Origin: Salvator merianae
Taxonomy: Eukaryota; Chordata; Lepidosauria; Squamata; Teiidae
Assembly: GCA_003586115.2 (NCBI GenBank)
Contig: QVOM02000034.1
Location: 114,963,571 to 115,027,570, forward strand
Length of the DNA stretch: 64,000 nucleotides
Reading direction: 5' to 3'
Within the stretch, counting starts at the first letter, position 1. Each line of letters opens with the position of its first letter. Below, piece by piece: positions 1 through 14,059 of the stretch. Both the position numbers and the translations under genes were made by a program. Under the pieces are notes generated by a model. It was not told where the DNA came from, did no database searches, and was given only the letters and a program-made list of their open reading frames with translations.

Positions 1-3000
1 AGAGTGGGCCAAAGAACACTGAGAGCCACTTATACCACTCAGTATTGTAGCGCTGTTTGAGCATTTCTGTCAGCATGGCAGGGGGATGATTGCAGGCAAA
101 GTATTTGACCTATATACTGAATGTGCTGTAAGGCCCGTGGATGTGCAGACCCTGCCCCCTTATGGTTCATTAACAGTAACATAAAGGTCTCATCCTGTCT
201 CCACTACACTCAACTGCCACCAGAGGAGGTTAGTGTGAGCAAAGAAGCATGCTGGGGCTTTTACTTCTCCCAGTGGCATGATTTATTCAAAACAGTGAAA
301 CATGGTTTGTTTTGCCATCATTTAGGATTTTCAGCATTCACATGTGGATGGCATTTACCAAATTTTGAGCACTGAACATGCCTAGGAAGGATCCATTTCT
401 GTATAATTGAATACTTATCCTTGCTTTTGACATCCAAAGTCACCAGCCAGGACCTAGCCATGCATTGAAACACCAGGAGAACAGCATTTTTGCAGCCACT
501 ACTTAGCTTAAAGGATGTAGAGTCTTAGGGCCTTTTTGCATTTTAAGCTATTGAGCGTCAGGGACGCTCACTAACAAAGTGTCTCTGCCCACATGTCTGG
601 GAGCAGCCTACAGCTGCTTGTGATCATGGCTAGCAGCGGAGCACTAAAGTGTGAATGAGTGAGGCATTCTTCTCAGAGCAATGATCTGGGACCAGTGCCA
701 GAGCGAATAGTGTTTGTTCACCGTGGTATCCATTCCAGCAGTGGGTTCAGTGCCTCTTGCCCTACATCCCACCCCTTCAACTGCCTGCCTGTATTCAGCC
801 ATAGATTACATTAAAAGGTTCTATACAGAATTGTCTTCGAGGACTGTCCAGAAATTTAGCTGCTGCCAAATTCACTGGTGAAATTACTAATAGAAGTAAA
901 AAAGACCTGAACACATTATATGAGTTCTTATCTGTCTGTACAGGTTTTCCTTTTGTATACAGACTCAGTTCAAAATGCTCCTTGTGACCTTTGCAGCTCT
1001 TCTTGGTTTAGGATCACAGTTTTTGGCAGATGGCTTAGTCCCATTAAGAACCTAACAGCACTTGGGCAGGATCTGCACTGGGCTGCTGGACTTCATTAAG
1101 GCTTGTTGTACTGGAAGGCCATGCTTCCCAACAGAACACCATGTCTGCATGGGATGAGATGTTGGAGTGGATCCCATTGAAGAAATGGTGCTAGAACCCA
1201 CTCCAGTGGAATTCTTCAGCAATCGACTGACCCAGTTATTATGTGCAGATGGAAGCAAGCCACTGGATTGGTCTACCAGGTATGAGTAGCCCAGTACCAT
1301 TTTGTTGGGCTCCTGGAAGGGGCTCTGGAAGTGCATCACTTCTGGGAGCCCAGCTAAAAAAAGCTCCAGCAAGCAACTTCAGAGGCTGGAAACTTTCATT
1401 CCCAGCCTCCAAATTTGGGCCAGGCATGGACCCTGCGATGCTGGCAGCCCTTGGCTTGCACCACTAGCTCCCTGTCCAATCTCGAGCTGGTTCCAGACCC
1501 TTGGCCATATTGGATGAGGCTGATAGAATTGTAGTCCAAAGCATATGAAGGACATTGTAATGATACCTGTTGATTTGGGGATTCAGTAATCAGCAGTAGC
1601 TTTTCAAATTAGGCCCTGAAATTAAATGCAACCAGTGAAAAACAAAATGTATGTGTCAGACGTTCTGTCTACCTAGTTCCCACTGACATCCAATTAATCA
1701 TATTTTGCACCAGCTAAAGTTGTATAGTCTTTAAAAACAATCACTCATAGAATGCATTAGAGTAGTCTAATTTGGGTCTCACAACAGCTTTCTGATCTGC
1801 AAATGATTCTGGAAGCATTTCATCTGTTCAGTACACTACAGAAAGCCATTTCAATCAATCTCTCTCCGATCCTAGGCCACGACTCCATGAAGAGTCCAGG
1901 TGATGGCATGTTTCATTTGATTAGCCAACAGTAAAATCTTGCCAATTTCAGGCTCCCTAGAATTGACCTAGAACTGAAGAAAGACTTGAGCCAAAGTGCC
2001 ATTTTAAATGCTTATTTTAAAGTCTGATACCTAACAAAAGTGATAGGAGATTTTCCAGCCCTTATCAGAGCCCTGAGAGCCCAGAAATCAGCTGATCATT
2101 GGGCTGCCAATAATCATGAAGAGACTGTGGGGGATTCCCTGCCACTGCACTGTTTGAAAAATGGCGTAAGGACCTTTCTGCATGGGGCAGGCTATCTCAT
2201 GCTGCAGTTCTCCAAACCACACAATGCAGCCCACAGTGGTCCAGGCTGCTGCTGGCCCACTCCAAGGGCCATCTGCTTTGCAGGTGACCTAGCCCAGCCC
2301 AGCCCAGCTTCAGATTCCAGAAAGTAAGGTTGCCAGCCAGAACTGTTCTGACCAATACCCAGAAGCAGTGCACTCCCAGGGCTGCTTGCAGGTACCTAGC
2401 AAAATGGTGCCAGGCCCTTGGCAGTGGCATACAGGATCAGCAGCTTACATGCTGTCTGCACATGAGCTACTGTTCCAGTATACCAGTTCCAGCATTTTGT
2501 GCAGTGCAAACAAAGCAGTCTACTGGGAGGCTTAGCAACATGGTAGATCATTCAGCTGTGTGTACAAGGCATTCATGGAAGTCCCCTGGACCAGTCTACC
2601 AGCCCAGTAGACACAGCCTAAGATTTCCCAAGCAGTCCCATTTGTCTGTGATGTGTCAGGAGGGTGATTTGCATCAGGGACATGAAATCCAGATTTTCTG
2701 CCACAGAAAGAACCGTAAGACAATTCTTTTCCTAGACTGGTCCACTGTTAAAGAAAGTTTTCTTACAGAAGAATGGAGGTGCTGCCTTCTCTATTAAAAA
2801 CCAGGTCAAAATGTTGTCTGTCACCTAGATGCACTCACAATGAAATTTGCATATATCTCATGGTGTTTCTGTGCTGGCGCTATACCAAAATGTGCTAAGC
2901 AATTCACAACAAGAAAAACATCCTTTAATTTTTTCCTGTTTTCCAGTGCCCAAGATCAATTACTCTAAAGTTCAGAAAAATCTTTTTGTTGACTACGCTG

Positions 3001-4205
3001 GATTTCTTGTGCAATAAGCCTCTCATTCAATAATCATCAAATTTTTAACCTCTAAAACAGCATTTAGTGCTGTGAAACCAAATAGAACACTCTGATTGAT
3101 TTCTTTTGCTTTATCAGTAGTCAGTTAGGCAGGAAGCTCATTTAGAGCAATTTGCTTACAAAACAATTTCAATAATGTTGTTTTACTGAAATGATTGCAA
3201 GGAATGGATTCAGGTGAAGGACAAAGCTTTTGCTTGGAAGAGACTGGAATGTGAATCCATCAAAACTAATTTTTTAAGCCCATATTTTATATACCTAGGC
3301 TCCATGGTTGAAAATAAGGACCTCTTGGTGTCTGGGGAGGCTGGGTGAACAAATGCTTCTGTTTTCTTTTGGCCCCTAAGTCAGCATATGCAAGATCCTA
3401 TAGGACTGCCAGATGTGTGGTGCACCCATGGGGTACACACACCAATGAATGCTATGGGAGTTTCTAGTGGTAGAACACTTTAAAGTGGTCTGAGCATGGA
3501 ACTGTCAAACAAAGATTGCATGCAGCAGTAACAGTGCTTGCAAGACAATGGAAATATGCAAACAACCTGAATGAACATGAATTGTATAGGAAAATATGGA
3601 ATAGAATGCTGAATGAGTTCGTGATGCATCAAAAAGACCCAGAATGTTAGGCTCCTTTACTAGGGAACCTTAGAATAATATACAGTTTCCTTTTCTAGTT
3701 AAACAAAAACAAAAACCCTGATATAAACCTTCCACTGAAAAAAAGTGTTTATGAAGTTAATCACATAAAATGGCCCCAATGGCTTTGTAATATTTTTTTA
3801 TTTTATGGAATTAATGTGTGCACATGGGGGGAGGATTAGGGAGTGTGTTGGTGACTGCATTATTGTTCACATGATATATGCTGTATTGAATAGTTGCATT
3901 AATAGAAAAAAAAACAAAAAAAAAAGTAGTCTGAGTGCTGGCTAGGTTACATTCCTGCCCCCATTGCTGCTATGCAGAGAGTCAGTGGTGACAGGAGTGG
4001 CCCAAGTCCTACCCAGAGCCCAGCGAAATTTCTCCAGGCTCAGAAAGACGGCCTACTTTTGAGGCAGTTTTTAGGGGCACAGGGAGATGTCCCCAGACTG
4101 TCACTTCTGGGCTATAGAACATTTGATCCTTGGCTTCAAAGCTTGGCTGGGCCAGGCTGGCTATCATGTGGACGGTCACCACAATGCTTCACCTCTGGCA
4201 CGTGT
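1..4205. other. Unassigned intronic DNA
   Basis: No exon, RNA gene or intact element is recognisable here. Short open frames have no family resemblance and lack splice context. GC-richer patches at about 1040-1510 and 2160-2650 resemble, in composition and scattered motifs (for example ctttctgcat near 2175), the diverged DNA-transposon remnants seen elsewhere in the window. I could not define their ends. An A-rich tract lies at about 3905-3926. The region is read as NTNG1 intron because the only gene in the window is downstream on the same strand. Confidence 0.5.
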
Positions 4206-4209
4206 ATAA

Positions 4210-4480
4210 GCTATTTATTTATTTATCTATTTATTTATTTATTTAAGACCATTTCTATACCATTTTTTATTTAAAAAATCTCGGAACAGTTTACAGACGA
4301 CAATGAAAATAAGGATTAAAAACACACAGAACAAAAACAGTTAAAAAATACATTAACAACTGGGTGGGCCAGGGAAGAAACAAATATTCACACAGGGAAT
4401 GCCTGAGTGAAAGGATAAGTCTTTCACAGGTGCCTATAAGCTGTAAGATGCTACTACCGCTGAGAATGCCTGACTGCTCA
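4210..4480 (-). repeat. SINE/LINE-tail-like interspersed repeat with (TTTA)n
   Basis: A TTTA/TCTA simple repeat at about 4212-4245 is followed by a segment containing accatttctataccatttt and then aacagtttacag. This resembles the antisense tail of a common reptile interspersed repeat (tataccac...cagtttacat). A second, better-preserved copy of the same motif order lies at 31480-31570. The strand is inferred from the position of the simple repeat, which normally marks the 3' end. The exact family is not resolved. Confidence 0.5.
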
Positions 4481-4891
4481 ACCCCCTCGGAGGAGCAACA
4501 AGGACACCCTCTTTCAGGATGCCTGAGTTAACTCAAGCCCCCCTCATCACTACATTCAGCAATGCAACCTCAATCACTGTGGAGGACTGAAACTTTAGTG
4601 GACTTCTGCTGGCACTTCTGGCCATGGCAGTGATTTTGCCTGCATGGTGGCATAGCTGTAGCATCATTCACCCTGGCCTGTGCAGGGGGGGGGCAGTATA
4701 GACCACATGCTTACACACCCAGGGTGGCCGTTTCAGAATAGGGCTTGCATCCCACCCTGGTGTGGATGAGGCCTCAGAACCACTTACAGAGCAGTAGAAT
4801 TTCAACTTATAACCCCAGAACCTTTGGGTTCTGCCTGAAATGGAACCAAATCACTAGGCCTGGATATAAAGGACTAGTTTTTATTCATTTG

Positions 4892-5937
4892 GGCCGCGGT
4901 CGGACATCGTCAATGTAATCCGTATCAGAAGAGTACACGCAGTGAATTCGTCTTCTGGTCGTTCCCACAGTTACAGTTTAACACGGAGTCAATTCGTACT
5001 TGCTCGTTCCCACACTGATATTTCCCGTGCTTGACAGTACCCTTTCTGCCTCCACCCCTCGTCAAATTCTCCTCCCTATGCAGTCAGCGATTGGCTGCAG
5101 TCCCAATGTTCAAACCTTGACGTCACAGGGGCAGGAAACTTCAGCTCCGCTCTCTGTATGTCCCCGCTGCTGTTTCAGAACAGGGATTCACTTGGCAGCG
5201 TTACTAGGCATTCGCCATTTGCTCCTTCTCGTCCCTGCAGCCTCTGTCTACACAAGCAGAACTTTAAAACTATGTTCACTTTAAAACTATGAACTTTAAG
5301 CTTTTTAAAGTACTTTTGAAATGCGCATGAGAGCTCCCCTGCTGATGCACTTTAATGCAACTGCGCAATTTAAAAGTAGCGTAAAAGCAGGGAGAGGTCC
5401 ATAACAAAGGGAAAAAGTGAGGAGGAAACGTGGGGGGGCCTCTACTATTTTTAACTGTGTGCTGATGACGGCAAAACTCCAAACAGGCGCAGTTTATTTT
5501 TTCCTTTAAAGAGCAGACGGAAGTGGAGAAAGCCTTTAATTTCTTCCTGGCAGGACCGCAGCTTAGCGAAGAAGGAGGACGATTTCTTTTCCCCTGGCAG
5601 CGAGGGAAGGGGGGATAATGGAGGCAGAGGAAACTAATGTGCTTCCTGCCCACCCACAAAGTCTGTCATTGGACAGCACAAAATGGGGATCCCTCCCTCT
5701 GCACGCCCCCCAAAACAATACGGTCCCTCTCAGATAATCGCTTTCCCCGTGCCCACAGCACAAAGTAAAGCGCGCTAGCGATCTGGAACGGCTTGAGAGT
5801 TTATTAAATCCGAAGACAAAGTAATCTGGATTTCGCCAATTTAATCTATAAAAATTACGGAACGACAAGATCATGTCGGGACAGCAGGAACTGAAGACGG
5901 CCTGTAAACTGATTAAATGCCGTGTCAGAACGCAGCC
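4892..5937 (+). mobile_element. 1.05-kb non-autonomous DNA transposon, copy 1 (3-bp TSD)
   Basis: The left end reads GGCCGCGGTCGGAC and the right end, reverse complemented, reads GGCTGCGTTCTGAC. These form an imperfect terminal inverted repeat. The flanks show a 3-bp target duplication, TTG at 4889-4891 and TTG at 5938-5940. A closely related copy lies in the opposite orientation at 33929-35021, and an older one at about 53157-55046. The interior has no transposase-like reading frame, so the element is probably mobilised in trans. A 3-bp TSD with GG-starting ends suggests the PIF/Harbinger superfamily, but that is inference. Orientation is arbitrary and defined by this copy. It abuts an antisense L1 fragment on its right. 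Confidence 0.8.
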
Positions 5938-5940
5938 TTG

Positions 5941-6800
5941 TTTTACTATTTTAATCACTTTTTGCATTTAATTGCTGTTTCCATTCATATCGTAACAATT
6001 AACAATTTCCATAGCTGCTTCTTCCAATTATGCTTTTCCTCCCCACTCACCTCCTTGTTATATACATATCAAAACATTTTTTCAAGCAATGGGAAGAAAT
6101 CATTTACTATTTCTCTCATTGGCTCACTCCCGCTATTTTGTTGGGGGGGAAATGATCACTTTTGAACATTTATGCTTAATATTTGCACTTCTTATGAGTC
6201 CATTATACTTTTCTCTCTTTTCATTCAACGTTTCAAACTTCATTTGATCGTACACATAGTACAACCATTTTTATTTCACCCATTTTGTACGATCTTTTCA
6301 TCCTAGGACTGTAACTGATTGGGCTGCAAGTATTAGTTGTCCTAAAGCTTCTTTATCTTCTTTGTACATACATATTGCTATACACTTGCAATATACAGCC
6401 TTGTTTGATCCAGTTTAATATATAACTTAATATTTCTTTGATCCCTTCACAGATTTCATCCCAAAGCTTCCTTACGTTTTCACACCTCCACCAAATAGCT
6501 TCCCACAATGTCAACACTTTGGACTTACATTTGTGTTTATATATGTAATTTGGCATGGGGTTTTGTACCATTTATATATAGCTTTCATTTTCAGTTCTTT
6601 AATTCTAATATACTTGGTTTTTTCACACTTTTAATATAATCTTTACTATCAAGATTATTATCTGTATGTCTTCTTCTCACATTGTTTTTAACTTTTTGAC
6701 CATATTTGTTTGGGCATTCAACATTAAGCTGTATATCTTTCCTGCTATCCCTTTATCCCAGAAGTACAGAACTGTTAAAAAATACATCTCTGCCTTTCAG
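5941..6800 (-). mobile_element. L1 LINE fragment, ORF2 C-terminal part (antisense)
   Basis: Read on the minus strand, 6353-6571 encodes a stretch with the L1 ORF2 carboxy-terminal pattern of basic and tryptophan-rich residues (LWEAIWWRCENVRKLWDEI). Neighbouring frames contain MKAIYKWYKTPCQITYI, matching the segment that precedes the cysteine motif in L1 ORF2. The remainder is frameshifted. Both boundaries are approximate: the right one is where L1 resemblance fades, and the left one is the junction with the 1.05-kb transposon. Confidence 0.7.
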
Positions 6801-9070
6801 TAGAGCTTTTCCAAGTGGTAAATGGATTTTTGCCATTTAACATCTGCCGTGAAAAATTTCTAGTCCAGTTTGAGGGCAAAGTCACTCAGATCCACAGGGG
6901 ATGGGAAATCACAGTTGAAAGTAGTTTAAAGGAGTCATCCAGATAACTGTCTTGTCCAATTATTTTGCATCAGTTTCACCATGGACAAACTGCTTGCTGG
7001 AGTTCAGCTGACTACATATTCTCTGGATACTTGCCTTTCATTGCTGATAAAAGGTAGCCAGCAGGATATGACTGGGTTGGGTTCAGGGAGTGGTGAATAC
7101 CTCTTTGAGAGATGGAGTGCTCCCCTTGGCGATTAATGAGACAGTGGAGTGCCCCCACCTCAAGAGGTCCTCCTTGGATCCAGATGAGCTAAACCACTAC
7201 CACCCAGTGGCTAATATACCCTTCCTGGGCAAGGTACTGTAGAGGAATGCGGCTACTTTCGAGTACATGGCAAAATGGTGCAGGACATAATATACTAGAC
7301 CATGGCCCGTGTCTGCATATGAGTCAACTGAAATGCTGTGTGGACTACTTGCAAGCAGTCCATTTTTAGAGGAGGTTATGATGCCTTTTTTGCACTACAT
7401 CCTACTTCAGTGCCTCGTTCTGTGTGGACAGTGCAGTCTTTCAGGACGCAAGGCCTCCCAATAGCCCATTGTGTAATGCAAATAGCATGATCCAAGGGAT
7501 CCCCTAGACTGGTCTTCTGACCAGTGCAGACATAGCCAAAGAGTACTGTGCCATGGACATGGAGCATCTTTGTCTTGTTAAAGGTACCAGTTAGAGTATT
7601 AGTTGGTCTAACATGGGGACAGTGCTGTTCCCTTCATTTTCTTTTCTTTTCTTTTCTGCTTTGCTCTGCCTATTTGTTCCCACTGACACCTTTTTATTTC
7701 CCCCCTGCATGTTCCTGAGGTCAAGATAGATGCAGTGTCATCTTCACCAATTACCAATGGGGATTCATTGTACTTGTTCAAAGATCAGTCAAGAAGATCA
7801 GCCATTTTCCTCCCAGTCAGCTAGTTAATATTATTTCACAGGTCCTGCTTGCCATGCTGCATGGGATCAGTCAGTGCCTGATGAAACCCAAAGAGCAGGC
7901 GATCTAGGCTTCACAAAAACCTCCTGCCTTGCTAGCAACTAAAGACCTTTATGTAGTGTCTGGATAGTTTTAAACATGTAGAATGGCAACAAATCCACCA
8001 TTGTTTTTTAGAACATGCTTCTGAGATTTAAGTCAGCTGTCAGATCAGCTTATTTTAGATGTCTGTAACTTGCTGTTCAGTAGCTTTGACTTTCTACATT
8101 CTAATATCCCTGACCTCCAGTAAAGATGGAGAAGTGAGAAAGAAAGAGAGAGAGATAAAGAAAGGAAGGAGGGAGGGAGGGAGAAAAATAAATCAGTGTG
8201 CAAGTTACCTAAGCAAGCCCAGTGTTAACAGACTTTGAAGCAGTTCTTATTTGCTGGCTTAATGTCAGCTGAAAGTGTGATTTGCGTAATTCTGACCTCC
8301 TTTTGTAAAGTGTGCATTTGCAAAATGTATAAATCTCAAAAGAATTGGCAACATTTCTTTTGAGATTTATACATTTCAAAATGTGAGGAGGGATGGGCAA
8401 GCAAAAGTGCCGATCTTTGGGCTGAAGATCAGAATATGTTAAACTGTTTTGTAAATTATACATTTCAGCTCTTTAAGTACAGCTTCTCCAAACTGGGCTG
8501 AATATGTGAAACATTAAGAAGTGTTATTTTTGATAAAAATGATAAGAAGTGGAAGGACCTATCATACTGAAGCATCTTTTCAGTTACTCTGAAAGCAGTA
8601 AAAATGCTGTATTTAGGATGAATTGTGTTATGATGCTTTTTGACTCATCTTTGAAATGCAACAGAAGTGTTCTTGCTTTACAGTTAAGAATATGGAATTT
8701 TTGAACAAGGCAATCACAATCTATTATTCAGAGCACCTACCCATAATTTCTGTTCCCACCCCCCACAGCCATGCAACATAGTTGTGCTGAGCTATGGTTC
8801 ATAAAAAAGGGCCCAGGACTCTCAGGTGTAGTATGTGCATGGCAAGGTATCCCAGTCAATGGCCTGTCTGCTGCATGCATCTGGAACAGCACATTGCAAT
8901 GTACTTTGGCAGTACTTCCTCCCTTCTGTGCCAGTTCAGGTGCTGATAACCACACCCTTCGCCGGCACAATGATGGTGCAGTTGTCTGTATTTTTGGCAG
9001 TAAAACATGCCATGTGGCTGTGTATTGCACACAAGTCTTCAACAAATGGGACACTGATTCTTCCACTGGT
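6801..9070. other. Unassigned intronic DNA with simple repeats
   Basis: No gene is recognised. A short TTTTC-type run lies at about 7637-7655 and a purine-rich GA/GGGA tract at about 8128-8187. The stretch at about 7240-7600 is GC-richer and contains motifs shared with other diverged DNA-transposon remnants (accatggcccgtgt recurs near 51768). The overlapping opposite-strand open frames at 8737-9136 show no recognisable domain and are probably fortuitous. Confidence 0.45.
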
Positions 9071-9149
9071 CTGAGAAGAATATTTATTAAATTGTTTCCA
9101 TACCAACCTACACTACAAAATCTTTTACACATTTAACCTACATATTCTT

Positions 9150-12100
9150 AAAACTTTACAATATTCTTCCTTTTGCTTATTCCTTGCATTCCTTCCTTCC
9201 CTCCTTCCCCACAATTGGTAGAAGAGCGCATTTTAATAACCATTTTCTGCATTTTAATAACTATTTTTATCACATTTATTATTACTTCATTCTCCTTTCT
9301 CATAACATTTAATACTTTTTTTCTAATTCTCCTCCAAACTATTCTTTATTTTATACCCACTGTAAAGCCATTGTCTTTCCCTTATCAAATCAAATTTCAC
9401 CTGTGTTGATACATAATAGTACCATCTTTCCATTCCCCATTTAATGGCATATTTCCATCCATATAATATAATGTCTTGTGCTACTGTTATAAATTGTCTA
9501 ATTAAATATCTGTCCTCATTCCTTATTCAATAATCTTTTTCGTTCTAAGTAATAAACATTTCCCTTTTGTGCACTCAATATCCTTATCATTTATCTCACT
9601 TATTCCTAACCCTATTCTTTCCCAAAATTCCTGTACTTTATCACAGCTCCACATCATATGTATAAATGTTCCTTTTTCAGAAAATTCATGCCAACATCTT
9701 GGACTTTTCTAATTTATATTTAATTGACACAATCTTCTGTACCACTTTGATAAAATCTTTATTCCCAGTTCTTCCATTTTTTTTGCTCTTTAATCAATCT
9801 GTATTATTTCTTATCCCTAACTCGACAATTTCTACATCTACTTTCCATATTTCTATTGGAGGTCTCTATCCTGTACCCCCATTAAAGTTCTATAAACTCT
9901 ACCACCTATACCCTTCTCACCTAATAATTTCCTTTCCATAACTTTCTTCAGAGTCTGTTTCTGATTTTTTCATTGCCTCCAGATTTTCGTTTCATTTCCC
10001 AATTGTTGCAACCAGTTATCATCTCTTAACATTTCAGCCAATTTGGTCTTTGGGCCTGTTCACCCTTTGTGCTAATGCTGTCCTGATAGCTCTTAGCTAT
10101 GGAGCACAAATTAGTGCTCCACAGCTTTACCAGGAGCTGATAGTCATCTCCTGGTACAAAGCATTTGCGCTTGCTGCAGCCGCCACAGTTCATACAGCAG
10201 CCAAGCCTGTGTGATCACCTGATCGTGCCTGCACACTCCTGCATGCTTTGCAGCACTGGCAGTTACCATGTTAGCAGCTGGATGCTTCCCAGCCACTGTC
10301 GTGGTGAACACTGAGTAAGGCTACCAGCATTCACACCGCAAATGCTGGTAGCCTGCTCATAATGCAGACTATGGCCATGGTCAATACCACTTTAGAATGG
10401 GATAATTATCCCATTCTAAGATGTTAAGTGTGAAAACATCCTTTGTCTTTCGCTCATTCATTATACATGTCACCGATTCTATATCCATGATCCTTTAACT
10501 TTCTCAATCTCTTTCTTCCAATATTTCTCTTTTGCTATTCAATTGTCCTATTGGATGTGACTTAGAGATTAAAGGTATGAGTTTTCCTTGCCACCTCTTT
10601 CCTGAAATTAATGTGATTTTTATTGGTCCTGTACATTCTTAACATTTTTATTACTTATCCTTTGATAAATTAAAGATTGGCCAAGGAGTTTGTTTTGTAT
10701 CCTTTCTAGTCTTACCCATTTTCTGTCCTCTTCCATCTCTAAATCCATCCTTTTTACTACTTGAAAAGCATCTAAGTTGCAAATGTTTCAACCTTCTTCT
10801 TCCTGATGTGCATTTAAAATTATTTTGAATTCTTGGAATTTTATTCCCCACTACACACCAATTTATTTTCCTATCCTACATCTTCAGTACTTTGTATGAG
10901 ATAATTTCTGGAAAAACTTGAAATAAATATAACATTTTTGGGATAACCAATATTTTGTGCACTCAAATTTTGGCAAATTTCTTTTTTTTTTTTCCCCCAA
11001 TGACTAATTTGTTTATTTATTTTCTTCCCTATTTGATTAAAATTTCCAGTTGTGATATTGCCTAGATTCTTTATTATATTTACCCTTGAAATAAGGAGTA
11101 TTCAAGACCATTATTTCAGATTTCTGCATTTTAATTTCTAATCCTGAGCTATATTTGAATTGTTTTATTATGGGGTGTAATGTTGTAACCATTTCATCAG
11201 GGTACTCTGAAACAATTAATACATCATCTACAAACATATTTGTTTTTATTTCCTCCTGACAGAGGACAACCCTGTTTTGTACCATTTTGTGTTCCAATTT
11301 TCTTTGATTTTCCTCCTTTCACCTTAAATCTTTTTATACGTCACTAAAATTGTCTCCTAGCCCATTGTCCTTACATGACTATAAATATATTTGTGATTAA
11401 GAGTGTCATATGCTTTGTTTATGTTCAGTTTTAAATAACCGGTTTCCTTTTTTTAATTTCTAGAATGATGCAGCAGATTTAAAACAGTTCTAATCAGGTC
11501 CCCTATATATCTTTCTTTTAGAAATCCATACTGATCTCCTTTTACTAATTTAGGCAACATGGCTTCCAATGTTGGTCAGCACTTTTGCAAATATTTTATA
11601 ATCTTGATTACTCAGCAAAATTAGCCCTCAAGAAGCCATGCTCATTTCATATCTTTTAGATTTCAAGTTTGGAATGATATCATTATTCTTCATGAATCTG
11701 GTATATATTGATTTAGTATACCTTTATTAAAAATCATCTTCATATGAGGGATTAATACTCTTTTAAATCTTTTGTAAAATACTGAAATAAATCCATAAGG
11801 GTTGGGGGCTTTACCCCCCTTCAAATTATTTATCTCCTTTGCTATTTCCTTTTCCTGTATTGGGACATTCACATATTCTCTTTCTTCCTCAATTAATCTT
11901 CTCCACAGACTTCTCTTTCCCCTTGTAGAGCTTTTCATAAAATTTGACCTTGACTTCCTTGACTTCTTCATTCTCCCTTCCTTCTTTGCCTTGTCCTCCT
12001 ATGATTTTGTCTATCTTTTTAATTCTCTTTTTAAGTATCTTACTAACTAGTCAACACTGTATATGCCAAGCTTCATACTAATTTTTAATGTATAATTGTT

Positions 12101-13079
12101 TCCTAACTACTATCACTTTATCTAATACCAATAACCTTTTCCTTTTCATTTCTAATTTTCCTTTCAATACTTTTCTTATTGCTTTTTGATACCGTTTTTG
12201 TAGTCAATTAACCTCTTAGACCAATTTATCTTTATATTACCTCTTCCTTTTAATTCCTATTTACATATTTAAGCATTAACCCCTTAGGACTGCTTTAAAG
12301 CTTCCTATATTACTAATCATTTTATTCCTGTTTGAGAATTTATTTTAAAATAATTTTAATTTCTTTTTAATATCCTCCTTCAATATAACTTTAGGCTGGA
12401 ACTTCCAATACTTCTCCTTTTCCCCCATCTACAATCATAATTATTAGACCATGATCAGATATCCAAATACTACCTCTTTCTATACCTTTTGATTTACTTC
12501 TATTACTGTTATTTGCCAATACATAATCAATACAACTAAAGACCTTATGTCTACCTGAATAAAATGTCACTCTTCACATTTTTTAATTCCCTTTAATTTC
12601 TTCATAAATATCTACCAAATTCTACTTTTGTACATTTGTCTCATTCCACCTTTTTCTTGCTCTTCTTCCCCTCCTGTGATCAAATCTCCTTCTTTAAATT
12701 GATCCAAACTCAACATTACTTTCTCCAAAAATTGTTTCTGTCTCTTATTGGGGGCATAAATACTAGTGAAGATAATCAATTCATTATTAATTCTGTCTTT
12801 TACGAAAATGTAGCAACTATATCCCTATTTTTGCACTTATAAAATCAAATTTTACTTCAACATTTAATATTATTGTAAATCCCTTGCATGATTAGTACCC
12901 TTTGATTTACACTGTCTGGTCAATAAATTTAATAATTTTGTTCTGTCTCTTTCCTTATGAGTCTCCTGAAACATGAGAACTCCTACTTTTTTATTCTTTA
13001 ACAACCTTTGTATTCTATATCTTTTTACTAAGATATTAAAACTATTTATATTCAATGACAATATCATTAGGTCTTCCAT
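9150..13079 (-). pseudogene. L1 ORF2 remnant (endonuclease plus reverse transcriptase)
   Basis: The minus strand from 13079 encodes LSLNINSFN...KKVGVLMFQETH, matching the amino-terminal endonuclease of L1 ORF2 with its QETH motif. Farther along, 11971-11690 gives the pre-RT segment EIAKEINNLKGGKAPNPYG. Then 11297-11037 gives the polymerase box MFVDDVLIVSEYPDE, with FVDD in place of the usual FADD, followed by SSGLEIKMQKSEIM. The C-terminal tryptophan-rich region follows. The frame is repeatedly disrupted and a 390-bp element is inserted at 10052-10441, so no protein is expected. Confidence 0.75.
10052..10441 (-). mobile_element. Short DNA transposon with 3-bp TSD, copy A
   Basis: The element starts GGGCCTGTTCACCCTTT and ends AAGTGTGAAAACATCC, an imperfect terminal inverted repeat of the type seen intact at 43784-44228. 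The target duplication is TTT at 10049-10051 and 10442-10444. Inside are a perfect 28-bp palindrome at 10392-10419, a 14-bp-arm hairpin at 10318-10331 / 10341-10354, and a hairpin around ggagcac/gtgctcc near 10100-10122. It carries no coding frame. It inserted into the antisense L1 and is therefore younger than it. Strand is set relative to copy C by hairpin order and is uncertain. Confidence 0.8.
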
Positions 13080-14059
13080 TTCTTGTTTACTTATAAGATA
13101 GTTTTACTTAATTGGGTCCTTCATTACCACAGTGAGTTCCTTATAACCAAATGCTCTATCTTCTCCTTGAGCCCTAAGTGACTTCCCCTCATAGAGGAAG
13201 GCATCAGCAATACTTCACTCATTATCTTCCTTCAAAAAAGAATAAGCCTAGGATTGAGTTCTCCATCTCTCTGACCCCAATCCAGTCTTTTTATAAATAC
13301 GGAATATCTTCTAACTCTCATCCCTTATAATTAATTCTGTCACAAGTCTCTTAAGCCCCTATATAATGCCTCTAATATTCTTATCTTACTATTATAACCT
13401 TGTCTTCTAAGTTACCTATTCACCAACTACCTACTACTTTCCATTCCATGTAATGGGTGGCAACTATATTCTATGATCCATTCCTATCTTATTTCTTACA
13501 TTATATTTTATACAATATACCAAAATAAAATCACTTAATGTTCATTTAGACCCATACAATTATTTCTTATTATATAAAAATGTCTATACATGTATTATTA
13601 TTGTTGTTGTTCTTGTTGTTAAAGTTTATATTATATTTTGTGTTGTACAAATATACCCATGTTATTCTTAACATCATCTCTATGCCTTTTTATGGGTATT
13701 TAATAAATATACTCATTCTTATCATCCATCCCTATAGCCTTATAAGGCTGTATCCTTAATAATCTTATAAAACTGAAAAACTAATAAGGAAATCATATTG
13801 AGTCAGTGTATTAATAATTCACATTTATTCTTATATCTATTAGATATTGTGTAGTGTCCAATTTTTCCTGTAGACATCATTGCAACTAACCTATTTCCCC
13901 TTACTTCTATAGCCCCAGACCTTTCCTTTATTTAATAATCTTACCCCAGACTGTACACTTAAATTGCATTTCAACCCTATTAGCATAACTTAACTTTTTT
14001 AATCTTAACAAATCATTATATATTCTATTCCTCACTTTAAACCATCTACTCCTTTATAC

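Noticed and set aside
5000..5659. Open frames in the 1.05-kb element, with counterparts in the copy at 34205-35034, as a possible conserved protein
   Set aside because: Frames overlap on both strands, differ in length and are broken between copies. Similarity is explained by the shared DNA element.
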